From assembly GCA_002786065.1 (NCBI GenBank), contig NHNY01000033.1, positions 350,857 through 414,856 on the forward strand: a DNA stretch of 64,000 nucleotides, in the 5' to 3' direction. Under the pieces are notes generated by a model that saw nothing but the letters and a program-made list of their open reading frames with translations, ran no database searches and was not told the origin of the DNA. Of the stretch, positions 22,688 through 33,128 are shown one piece after another. Each line of letters opens with the position of its first letter. The first letter of the stretch is position 1. A program made the translations under genes and the position numbers. The DNA comes from Microcyclospora pomicola (Eukaryota; Ascomycota; Dothideomycetes; Capnodiales).

Positions 22688-23833
22688 GAGCACGAAGCAT
22701 GCGATCACGATTGAACGACATCTCTCATCTATCTTTTGATACCCTGCGGAAGGCAAACATCCAAAATGCTCTGGCTAGTGCAATGAGCCAACAATCAATT
22801 TCGGGCATCTAATAAAAACGTTGCAGGATTATGGGCATGCCAAAATGGTGGGGCGGATTCTTGCTTTAGTTTGACAAAACAAAGACACGATTTTCTAGAA
22901 GCGAGAAACTGAGGCTATTGCTATTTCTTCTCAACTTCCGGCAGTCTCGCGGGTCTCCCGGTGGTATATGGATCCATTAATGTCAGAAAAATACTTGATG
23001 AAAACGGGAGAATTGGGGGCGGAAGATTCACTTCCAGCAAGGCATTTTGAGGCGTTTTAGCGTCAGCGGTTTTTGGGAACTGCCGATGTATGGACATTTT
23101 GATCCGGTGCTGGCACAGGAATGTGGGGATGAGGTTTCTCGCGGCCTAGTTTCGGGGCGGAGAAACATGAGCGACTGAAGCGCATACGTGCGTCGAGTTC
23201 CGGAGTATGAAACTTAGGACGGCGTCGCAGCCGTCGGCATTTCTCAATCGTCGGACCAAGTCAGGAGAAGCTCGAGGAGGCTTGCGGATGGCTGATGACT
23301 GGTGAGCGTCCAAGCAGGGAGGAAGGATGGACACGATCTACGGGACGCCGGATCTCCTGTCGACCCGCGTCCTGATTTGGCTCGGGTGTATTTTGATATC
23401 CTAGACTTGAGAATCAGATCCTGTATCTCTCGGGTGCTATCTAATCGAAAATACCTTTCAACTTGAAGAGGCCGACACGGTATCAGCTCGAGTGGCGGCT
23501 CTACATTTACACCTAGGTATATACATGTATCGAGATGCATGAGAACGAGAACCAAGATCCACAACATCCGCCTCAGAACCCGCATGAAGCGTTGACCTTG
23601 CTCTTTCCATGTTTAATCAACTTCGGTCAAGTAGCTTGAACGATTTCTGCATAATGCACGGCCCATGTTTTTATGTGCATGTTCGCTAGCAGTGGTATAT
23701 ACTCATACATACGGGGTATACATTCTTTGTGTAGCAAGAGGGCTAACGACGAGCAACCTCAGGTCGGGCACTCGCTTCATCGCTCGAGCACGAACCAGCG
23801 AATATCCTCCTCTACCAGTCCTTCTTGCCCCTC
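22688..23833. other. Convergent intergenic region
   Basis: 3' flanks of the bHLH gene and MSH6. Nothing with protein or RNA gene features is seen. Confidence 0.5.
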
Positions 23834-26800
23834 TCACAACGCCGCAATGGCCTGGCGCAAGACGTCCAAGCCCAGAGCAGTAATGCCCTCTCCACCTCTA
23901 CCGCCGTCCTGCTCGTCATCCGCGCCATCCTCCTCCTTCAGCATCCAGCTGACATCGCTCAGCAAGCCGAGCGGCAACCAGCTGCTCTCGCGCGCCTTCT
24001 CCAGGCTCTCCTGGATCCGGCCGGTGTGCTCCCAGCTCTGCGCCGCCTGCTCGGCGCGGTCGATGATCTTGTCCGCGATCCCGCACATGGCCGCGCAGTG
24101 CATGCCGTAGCTGCCTTCGGCCACGCCGGGCTCGAGCTGGTAGAGGAACGTGACGTCGCGGACCTCGTGCTCGACGCGCACGGCCATGCGCTTGGCGGAG
24201 ACCTCGGGGTGCGTCTGGAACTCGGTCGCGAGGCTGTGGTAGTGCGTGGCGAAATAGCCCAGGGCGCCGATATGCGTCGCGATGTGGTGCAGGACGGCCT
24301 GGGCGACGGCGACGCCATCGTAGCTGCTCGTGCCGCGGCCGAGCTCGTCGAGAATCACAAGCGAGCGTGGCGTGGCTTCAGATAGGATCTTCTTCGTCTC
24401 GGACAGCTCCACCATGAACGTACTTTGGCCCGCGAAGATGTTGTCCTGTGCGCCCAGGCGAGACATGATGCGGTCGACCGGGGTCAGGCGCGCAGACTCG
24501 CAGGGTACGTAGCATCCGATCTGGGCCAAGATGACAGCAACGCATGTCATTCGCAAGATTGTGGACTTTCCGGCTGCGTTTGCTCCCGTGAGAAGAGTGA
24601 TGTTTGGGTCGGAACCTCCAAGTTTGATGTCGTTCGGGATGAAGTTGGTCGTCGTTTCTATGCACGGATGGCGAAGGGTTTCAAAGTCGAGGACACCTCG
24701 AGCGTCTGATTCTTCCACAAACTGAGGTCTGCAAGAAGGTGACCCCAGCGCGTTCGACGCTTTGGCAAGTGATATGAGACAGTCAAGCTGAGCCACGATC
24801 TTGATGGCGGCAAGCCATATAGCATACTGTTCATCGAAACGTGCGAAGAATCGTCCAGCAAGAGCTTTGATGACTTGCCCGTGGGTCTCTTGTTCTTCCT
24901 TGAGCTCCTGCACAAGCTTCTCCAGTTCTGGTGAGTACCAGCGTTTGACGACTTTCGTCGCCGACATCTGTCGCCAATCGCGCGGGATGCTAGCCTTGAC
25001 CTTCACCGGTATCTCGAGCTGGTATATTTCCTTGCCATTGTCGGTGAATTTGATTGAACTGGACCCGAACTCTTTCCGAGCTTTGTTCAACAGCTTGTCC
25101 AACGATTTTAGGACGTTGTCGATCCGTTCCTGACTTTCATCGAAATCCTGTTCTACGCCAGGCTGAGGGACGAATAGACCATTGTCTTTTGCCTGGCTGC
25201 GGTCAAAGGCCTCTTTCCACGGTTCAAGAGCGCCAGCAAGATCGGGCATTGCTGAGATGAGCTGACCGAGAACACCTTCGCCGGTAGCACCGAAAGAGTT
25301 AAGCATCGACATGGTATACTCGATCTGCTCGAAGCCTTCGAGGACACGGACAAAGTCTTGCGGCTTGCAGCGACCAGCATGAACTCGAGAAATCAAGCGT
25401 TCGAGATCAGGTAAGCGGGATAGAGAGGCGGTGAAACGATCCATGATTTTCCCATCAGCGTTCAGGGCGTCCACAGCGTCGAATCTTTGGTTGATCTTGG
25501 TTGCATCTGCCAGCGGATGACAAACCCACTGCCTTAACATTCGCTTACCAAATGGCGTAATGCATCGATTCAGCATGTTGAACAAGGTCCCGTCCGTGGT
25601 ACCATCAAAGGTGTTGGCGAAGATCTCAAGGTTGATCAAACTTTGGCCGTCCAGTACCAGACTCGAAGCTTTTCGAATGGGATCATACCACGAGAAATTG
25701 CCACACGTGATGAGGTCGCGTTCGATCTTCAAGAGGCTCAAATACCAAACAAGAGCCCCGAGTGCCGAGAAAGCTTCTCCTTTCTCCTTGGCTTCACGCA
25801 GCACGACTGGCCAAGCACTGATCGCATCCTCGTCCGATTTGTCAAAGTAACCCTCACCATCGATCTTCATCCGCGTTTTCTCGGCGGAAAGAAACTCCTT
25901 GTCGGGCTTCAAATGGTTCCAGATGGTGGTTGGCGAAGTGTTGTTCTTCAATATTCTCAAAGCCTTGGCCGAGAGACAACTCTTCTCCAAAAGAAGCTCG
26001 CCCGGTCGGGTTTGCGCGATGAAAGTCTCGAATCGAGTCATGTCAGCGTCGTCTGTGAAATGCGCGAGATGGAATTGGGCAGTCGCAGTGTCGACGAACG
26101 CAATGCCGAAGGTAGGTCTGCCGTCACGCTCTGTTTCCTTAATCGCGGTGCAGTAAGTGGCCATGTCGTCCTGCAACATGCCACCATCGACCAATGTACC
26201 AGCAGTAAGCACCGATGCGAGCTCTCTCCGGATTACCTTGTCTTCTTTCTTCTTTGATTCCGATCGTTCTCTCATATCCTTGCCAAGAGCGGTTTCTAGC
26301 TGATCGACTCTCGCGATCTTGAAGCCTTTGGCGACGAATTGATTCGCCCAGTGATCTAGACTGGCTTCGGGTACACCAACCATGCGCATGTTCACTCGAT
26401 CTGTGAGCTTCAAGTCAAACAACTGATGCCCCACCGTCGCATCGTTCTCATAAAGCTCATAAAATTTGCCCTTTTTGAAGAACACAATCGTGTCCCAGAA
26501 CTTGCATTTGATCTCCCAATACTGCTTCTCGAACGGGGAAAAGTTGTTCCAGGCTCCTGGAGGAATGTACAATGTGCGTGGGTCATATTCAGGATGATCA
26601 GGCGGATGGCGATCCGCGTCTAGAATGTGAGCAAGCCAAGGGTATCGATCCGATGGCTCGCTCGTGTGCGCTTTCTGCTTCTTGGTCGGCCCAGTAGTGG
26701 TTGACTTTGGGGCCGGTGCGGTCACAGCACGGCGTTCAGCGATCGGTGCGTCTGGATCAAATGCCCATTGACGAGCTGTTGATACAGTTGGAATCTCTTC

Positions 26801-27555
26801 ACTTGGTTCGGTCGGCAGCGAAGGCAGGCGGACTTTTGGCTTGGTCACGTTTGGGGCAGCCTTGCGCTTCTTAGTCTTGACTTGGGGTTCATCGTCGTCA
26901 TCGTCATCGACGACAAAATCTTCCAAATCTAGTCATCAGAGTTAGTGTGGCCTGTAACATCGATTTGCAATCAGAGGCCATACCATCAGCACTTTCCATA
27001 GCAGCCTGGGTAGCAGCATCGAACCCGAACTCATCATCATCAGAGTCATCTTTCACCGAAATTCGTCGCCGCTTCGCCGCACGCCTGTTTCCAGACAATG
27101 GTTTGAAGACCTCGTCCTCCTCATCATCATCATTGTCGGATTCGGCATAACTAATTGCCTTCTTGGCCCTGCGTGCAGGGCTTGAGTAAGACGTGTCTGG
27201 CGTTTCTATCAGCTCGTCAGCTTTCGTCATCTGTTTAACGATCTCTGGCTGACATACCATTCTCCTTGTTACCGGTCTGCGAGCTACGCGGAGATCGTCC
27301 TGAAGCACTTGGAGGAATGGAAGAAGACGGTAGGTCGGCACTTGATGGAAGCACTTCATGCGAGACTTTGCCTTTAGGGTTCTCTTCTGCTCGCTTCACG
27401 GGCGTGACTGTGCTCGCGCTTGCTGCTGCTTTCTTCTGGAAGAAACCCGCGATGCTTTGCTGTTTGGTAGAGCTTTTGGTTTGAGAACTGTTCGTTTTGC
27501 TCTTGGGTACAGGCCGTGGTGTGGCGATTTCGTTTCCCTCGATACCTCGTGCCAT
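23834..27555 (-). CDS. MSH6: DNA mismatch repair protein MSH6
   Basis: Three exons (27555-27258, 27205-26984, 26928-23834; introns 52 and 55 nt) give 1204 residues. Near the N-terminus is a PCNA-binding PIP box, QQSIAGFF (32-39), then an acidic and basic disordered region. The mismatch-binding domain has the MSH6-type GKFYELYEND (about 325) and MVGVPEASLDHWANQFV. The ATPase has Walker A TGANAAGKST (about 952-961), Walker B LVILDELGRGTSSYDG and the ATHYHSL switch, so the catalytic parts are present. MSH6 pairs with MSH2 (MutS-alpha) to recognise base mismatches and small loops after replication. The start follows the only suitable ATG; the frame is open further upstream but without another ATG nearby. 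It shares a 243-bp upstream region with the folylpolyglutamate synthase gene, with G1/S-type sites. Confidence 0.97.
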
Positions 27556-27666
27556 GATTTTCACGTCGTAAGTCCCCTATGACATGGAGAAAGCCAATGG
27601 CGATGGAGGTAGTAAGGGCCGAAGATGATATGTCCAGGAGAGAGTGCTCCTAACATCGCGTCGGGA

Positions 27667-27672
27667 ACGCGT
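27667..27672. promoter_or_regulatory. MCB-type site (ACGCGT)
   Basis: Exact MluI cell-cycle box, the target of MBF (Mbp1-Swi6 type) complexes that drive S-phase genes in yeasts. It lies 112 nt from the MSH6 start and 127 nt from the synthase start. Use by this organism is inferred. Confidence 0.6.
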
Positions 27673-27687
27673 CGCGCTGGCGTCACG

Positions 27688-27694
27688 TTTCGCG
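27688..27694. promoter_or_regulatory. SCB-like site (CGCGAAA on the minus strand)
   Basis: The plus strand reads TTTCGCG, the complement of CGCGAAA, which fits the Swi4/6 consensus CRCGAAA. It sits 15 bp from the ACGCGT box. Confidence 0.5.
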
Positions 27695-27798
27695 ATAAGG
27701 TGAGATTGATAAGTCAGCTTGGCGATAAGCTTCCATCTTCTACACCATAGCAAATGTCCGAGACTTAGAAATGTCAATGCACCTGTCTTCGCACAGCC

Positions 27799-29461
27799 AT
27801 GTCGACCATGATGCACACGCGGCGTGTATGTGTCCGTTGCAGATGGCGTCTCCTCTATGACAGGAGGATGTACAGTGGGGAAAGGTCTGCTCGCGACTAC
27901 AAAGCTGCAATCCAGGCACTCAACTCCTTGCAAAGCAACTTCTCCATTGTTGAAGCAATTCGTAAGATGGGTCCGGGTTGGAACAAACAAGCTGTTCCTG
28001 AGATGACCAGCTGGGTTCGGCGAGTGGGATATGAGGTGTGCGTTACAGCTGGATCTACATTGGTGATATCGTCTGACATCTAGATTTTAGCCTTCAGATT
28101 TCGATGCGCTGAACCCCATACACATCGCCGGAACCAAGGGGAAGGGGTCTACCTCTTCATTCATATCCTCGATTCTCGCCCGCTACCTTCCGACCAAACG
28201 AAGTATACAGGCAGAGCGTCTCCCGTCCAACGTTGGGCTGTATACCTCGCCTCACCTACGCTTCGTTCGAGAAAGGATCAAGATCAACAATGTACCCATC
28301 AACGAAGAGCTATTTGCAAGATATTTCTGGGAGGTGTGGGACAGACTGGAGGCCAGTCAGCCACCAGGAAGCGTGCTTGACCCACGAGGCAATGGCGGCA
28401 AACCTGTGTACTTCCACTACTTGACGCTCATGGCTCTGCATTGTTATATGCAGCAGAACATTGGCACGGCCGTCGTTGAATGCGGCATTGGTGGAGAGTA
28501 CGATACAACCAACTTCCTGGTAAATCCTTCGGTGACAGGAGTGACAAGCCTTGGCATCGATCACGAGGCGCTGCTGGGAGACACCATTGAATCCATAGCG
28601 TGGCATAAAAGTGGCATTTTCAAGGAGGATGTGCCTGCTTTCTCAGTCCCGCAGGCACCCTCAGCAATGACGGTGTTGGAGGATCGTGCAAAAGAGAAAG
28701 GAACTAAAGTTCATTTTGTGCCAGCGTACCAAGCACTTTATGGTTTGGACTTGGGTCTGCAAGGAGACTTCCAGAAAGTCAATGCCAGCCTTGCAATAGC
28801 AGTCTGCGCATCGCACTTGTCGCGACTGGGATTCGTAAACAACCTTAACCCGCTTGACCCAGCACTGGCATTACCAGAAGAATTCGTGGTGGGCTTGCAG
28901 AATGCCCGGCTCGGCGGCCGCTGTGATTTCCGACAAGACTCGGAGAACCACAAGTTAGGCTGGTACATCGATGGAGGCCACACTCTTGAAAGTATAGAAG
29001 TGGCAGCTCGTTGGTTCGCCTCCGCCGTACCTCGCAGCGATACAGAGAAGCCGGTTCGAATCCTCATCTTCAATCAGCAGACCCGCGACGCCTCTACGTT
29101 GGCGCGGCGCCTTCATGCCACTCTGGCCGAGGCTTTGCACGAAGCACATCCATTTAAGCACGTCATCTTTTGTCCGAACACTACATACACGAACGCCGGA
29201 TACAGACCCGATCTCGTCTCCATCAATACAAACAAAGAAGATGTAGGCAGCCTCCGCGTCCAGCATGAGCTGGCCAAAAGTTGGGATCACATCGATCCGC
29301 AGGCTACTGTACATGTTTTGCAGAGTATTGAAGAGGCCGTAAAGTGTGCGAGGGAGCTTGCTGGTGGTCAGAAAGCAGAAGTCTTGGCTACAGGCAGTCT
29401 GCACCTGGTGGGTGGTTTGATCGAGATCATAGAGAGTGAGTCTGAAGCGGGTCTTAAGTGA
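27799..29461 (+). CDS. MET7: Folylpolyglutamate synthase
   Basis: Two exons (27799-28035 and 28091-29461; 55-nt intron) give 535 residues. The N-terminus is arginine-rich (MHTRRVCVRCRWRLLYDRR), consistent with a mitochondrial form; a later methionine at MYSGERSARD could give a cytosolic form. The ATP-binding loop is HIAGTKGKGS (90-99), followed by GLYTSPHLRFVRERIKIN, VECGIGGEYDTTN and IAWHKSGIFK, which holds the lysine that is carbamylated in this family (near residue 250). The enzyme adds glutamates to folates in cytosol and mitochondria, keeping them in the cell and making them better substrates for thymidylate, purine and methionine synthesis. It is divergent from MSH6 and faces a second member of the family, with 147 bp between the stop codons. 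Confidence 0.93.
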
Positions 29462-29608
29462 AGTTGGGTTGAGCTGTAATCATATACGGCATTCATCTGT
29501 ACGTATCTTCAATTCTGAAGCACGTCATTCTTGCGAGGCATCAGCCAGGTCATTCCTGTTGAAACATCGAGTCTTCATGTAGCGTCGCGTCCTCAAACGC
29601 TGTCTCGT

Positions 29609-31185
29609 CTAGTCTCCCAGCGACACGTCCGCTCCGTTGTCTCGCAAGTCACACAGAGCCGGACCGACTAAGTGCTGACTGCCAGTGACAAGCGTATGCT
29701 GTCGCTTCTCAACACCCCTTACTGTTCTCGCACGCTGCATTGCTCCCTGAATGTCATGTTCATCCCAGACTGTTGTCGATGGCAAGATGTCAGCCAGTGT
29801 CTGGCGAAATTGCTCAAAGTATGTCGAGCTGTTTGCAACCGATGCGTGATCCCCTCCTTCGTAAGTAGTGAGTATCACATGCTGTAGATCCACATCTGCG
29901 GTCTTAAGCGCCTGAGCCAAGGTCCGGAGTAACGCGACTGAATCTCTCATGGCGTTGACGTGTGCGAAGATCAACGTGCGCGTAAGACCGTCGGGCGGCT
30001 GTGCCGATGTCATGCTCATCTCCGCGAACCATTGCGCAGCGATAGCGACGCTCATCTCGTTGTGTGCCGCGTCAAAGAACCAGGTGGTTTGCTCGTCGTT
30101 CACGACTTGAAACCGGCCCGGCCAGGAGAACTGCGATACCCCATTGCTGATGTCCTCAGCACTGAGCGAGGACTGCGCTCCGGCCGAGGCTGTCTTCTCG
30201 AGAAAAGCTTGCGATATTGACACCGCGAGAGATGCATTCTGCTTCTGCACTGACGGCTGTATCTGCCTGGCGTGCTCGGGGAGTCGTGGATCGATGCCAA
30301 CGAACCGAACCTCCACACCCTGCGCTTGTGCACGGCTGACGAGCACATTGGAAGGCGCCTCATCATGTATCGCAGAGAGTGCGACCGCGCCAGATTTGTA
30401 GATGCCAGATTTGTGCCACGCGATATTCTCGATCGTGGGCCCGAGCATATCAATGTGGTCCATCCCAAGGGTTGTGATGGCTGTCACGACGGGCTTCGCT
30501 ACAACATTCGTAGCGTCATACTCGCCACCGTTGTGCGTTTCAAGTATCACTGCGTCGACCTTCTCTCGGACGAAGACGTGGAGCGCGAACAGAGCGAACA
30601 GCTGTAGATATCGTGGTCCTCTTTCCACGACGCATTTGTTCATGTCATAATCTGCGGCGAGCTGAGGCAGTTGCTTATAGACCTCGAAGAAGTATCTCGC
30701 GAACAGCCCGCGCTCGAGGGGTCGAGCATTGATCCGGATCCTTTCCCTTGGGTCGATCAGATGTGGTGAGGTATACAGTCCCGTCTTGCGAGGAAAGCCA
30801 GTGCGTTGACCGTGTGAGCGCAGAATGCTTTCAGTAAAGGCACAGGTGCTTCCTTTGCCTTTCGTGCCCGCAATATGGATGACATTAAGACTATTGATAT
30901 CTTCTGCCTGCCGGATGCGTCAGCTTGGCCATAGTCATTCGATGGAAACCCTCGCCTGCTTACCGAATGTCCTAACATCGCCAGCCATTCGCGCATACCC
31001 GTGAGACTTGGTGTCCCCCGTAAGTCTGGTGTACCATCCCTCGTGGACGAGGCTTCACTCGCCGAAATACCCTTGGGTCTTGCAGGACGTTTTCGACTGT
31101 TTAGAATCCTGATGGCAGACTAGATTCAATCAATCCCTGGCCAGCATAATGTCCATAGCAGGCTTACTTCATATGATTCGTCCAT
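29609..31185 (-). CDS. Second, diverged folylpolyglutamate synthase-like Mur ligase
   Basis: Three exons (31185-31168, 31119-30964, 30907-29609; introns 48 and 56 nt) give 490 residues. Exon 1 codes for only six residues (MDESYE); joining it to SAIRILNSRKRPARPKGIS restores a plausible N-terminus. The ATP loop HIAGTKGKGST (69-79), GLYTSPHLIDPRERIRIN and IAWHKSGIYK are intact. The usual GxGG(R/E)xDxTN segment reads LETHNGGEYDATN, so the first conserved glycine pattern is changed. It could be a second folylpolyglutamate synthase, a dihydrofolate synthase-like enzyme or a member with a new substrate; the HKSGIYK lysine argues for an active ligase. There is no N-terminal presequence, unlike the facing MET7 homologue. 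The two are homologous but clearly different in sequence, so the duplication is old. Confidence 0.88.
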
Positions 31186-31928
31186 TGCGACCTGTGGGCT
31201 GTGGACCTGGGATACTACCCGGAACGGACTGTGCATCCCTTTTCTTGAGATGAGACGAGAAGCTTTGGAAGTGGAAATATACCCTTGTCTTCCAATCATA
31301 GTGGGAAAAGAGTAGGATTGGAGCATTGAAGTCGTGCATCACAGCATGGAAATCCTATACGTGCTGCTCATGCTTACGGCACTCATACAGAGGTCGCAAT
31401 CTATGTCGCACAATAGGATACACACTGCCACATGCCATAATTCCGCTTTCCCTCGATGATGCTCGATCGAGGAATGTGATGTTGAGCACCTCGTACAGCC
31501 ATTGGAGACGCAGATCAGTGCAAACGCTTGAGTCCTCAAGGATTGATGCGTTCTAGATTGCGCACGGAAGATGTGATCACGAACGTCAGGGCTAGCGTAG
31601 GCGTAAAACTGCATCCATGGCTTCATGTTTCCAAGTCCGATACCACCGCTGCCTTCTGTCGGGAACATGTAGATGATGAAAATGCAATGAAGACGACTAC
31701 ATCACTATCAGAGCAGGAATGTCCGGTTGGGGTTACCTATGTGGCGTTTTCTTGTCCTACGCGTGGACGACTATGCCATGCTGGAGGAGCGCCATCAAAG
31801 TAATGCTTACGAATGACAACAGGCAGCTACAACCAGAGCTGTGTAAAATGAAGATGCCATGGGCGGTCCTCGACCGTAAAATAGATTGAGCTATCACCTT
31901 CAACCACTGGTCATACAACCTCTCCGAA
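31186..31928. other. Intergenic region
   Basis: Upstream flank of the second folate ligase and of the dead DsbA-like gene. No gene seen. Confidence 0.5.
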
Positions 31929-32686
31929 ATGGCCATCATTGGCATCAAGATCTACTCCGATCCGATCTGTCCATCATTATGAGACAAGTCGTCCATGTCT
32001 GAACGGGTGCCCTTGACCGATAAATAGTGCTACATCGGTCTCAATAATCTCCAACACGCCATAGCCTTGTTTCAGAAGACCTGCACAGGCGCATTTAATA
32101 CGTTCAACCTGATCTAGCCTCCGTACTATCTCGATGCGAAAGCTCCAACACCAGGCGTACCAATGACAGAGCGAATCATAGCCAAGAATGGCGCGGATCG
32201 CGCATCCGGGATCGTGTCTCGGTTGAAGCGTGTCGAGTGGGCCCAGGGTATCGAGGTCTCTTGTGGAGGCAGGGTGGGCAACACGAGAGACTCGCGGCGT
32301 CTAATCCGTGCTGCGGGACACAGAGACTCCAAACTTCAAACGAAGCTGGACGAACATCTGTTCCACGACCACTTTGAAAAGAATGCCGATCCTTCCTCGC
32401 ACGTGGACCTACAGCAGTGGCGGCGGAAACGACTCGCGATGAGGTGTTTGCGGTACTGCAGACTGATGTCTGGGGAGCAATAGTCGATCCTCAGGCCAGG
32501 GAAGCAAGAGAAGGAGGAGTGTCTTCCATCCCGACGTTCGAGATTGCCGGCCGCTTTGTGGAAGGTGCGAAAAATGCGTCGGAGTTCTACGAGGCGTTCG
32601 CAGGCGCTAGAACTATTCTGCGAGTGTTGGCGGCCAGTAAAGCCGAACTTGGTGTGGACTCCCAGTCTCGACGTCACTGCCATTAA
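31929..32686 (+). pseudogene. DsbA/FrnE-family oxidoreductase, decayed
   Basis: The plus strand starts MAIIGIKIYSDPICP, matching the start of DsbA-family (FrnE-like) thioredoxin-fold proteins, which normally continue W-C-Y-I-G. Here TGA follows at 31980-31982, and CYIGLNNLQ resumes in the same frame at 32028 with no GT donor that would allow splicing. A second in-frame stop, TAG at 32115-32117, stands where relatives have tryptophan (...I-W-x-P-Y-Y-L-D). The body KNGADRASGIVSRLKR and GGRVGNTRDSRRLIR is clear up to about 32390. Then the family's C-terminal part, VSSIPTFEIAGRFVEGAKNA, lies in another frame (to 32686), so there is a frameshift. A short A/T-rich join between CP and CYIG suggests a former intron with a lost donor. 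At least three lesions make a working protein unlikely. Confidence 0.8.
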
Positions 32687-33128
32687 GATTTCATCATTTC
32701 CTTCTTGAACCGCATCGTCGAGTGAGAATCCGTTGGTGTGATTGGTCTCCGATCTAGGATGTTTGGCGTATAGCTTCCAGTAGCATACTTTTGAGCCACA
32801 TGCCGTGGCACTTCGTTCGCTGTACTAGTGTTTTGTGTCTCCATAGCACGACACCCTCCTTCGTAAACTCGTCATGCAGTCTTGTTCCGAAGCCCTACCA
32901 CTTGGAAACATAGTCAGTTTACGCAACTGAATAGGCGGTATACTGTCACCAGTGCTTGTTTGATGCTTGGACATCCACATCTGTCATCTTGCTGGCTTTT
33001 CGGAGCGTTCAAGCTCTGCGTGGTAAGCGAGTACCACACTGTGTCCATGTAGCACAGATGTTGTCTCTCGCTAGAGGCTTCCGTCGTCTCGTGAGGAACC
33101 ATCATTTTCTATTCAACATCTCAGGACT
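32687..33128. other. Intergenic region
   Basis: Between the pseudogene and the 3' end of the Zn2Cys6 gene. Nothing recognised. Confidence 0.5.

Larger units (their letters stand above)
27556..27798. promoter_or_regulatory. Bidirectional promoter of MSH6 and folylpolyglutamate synthase
   Basis: 243 bp between divergent start codons. It contains an ACGCGT box and, 15 bp further on, a TTTCGCG box (both listed separately), plus further CGCG words (ATCGCGTC at about 27655, GTCGCGC at about 27671). Confidence 0.7.
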
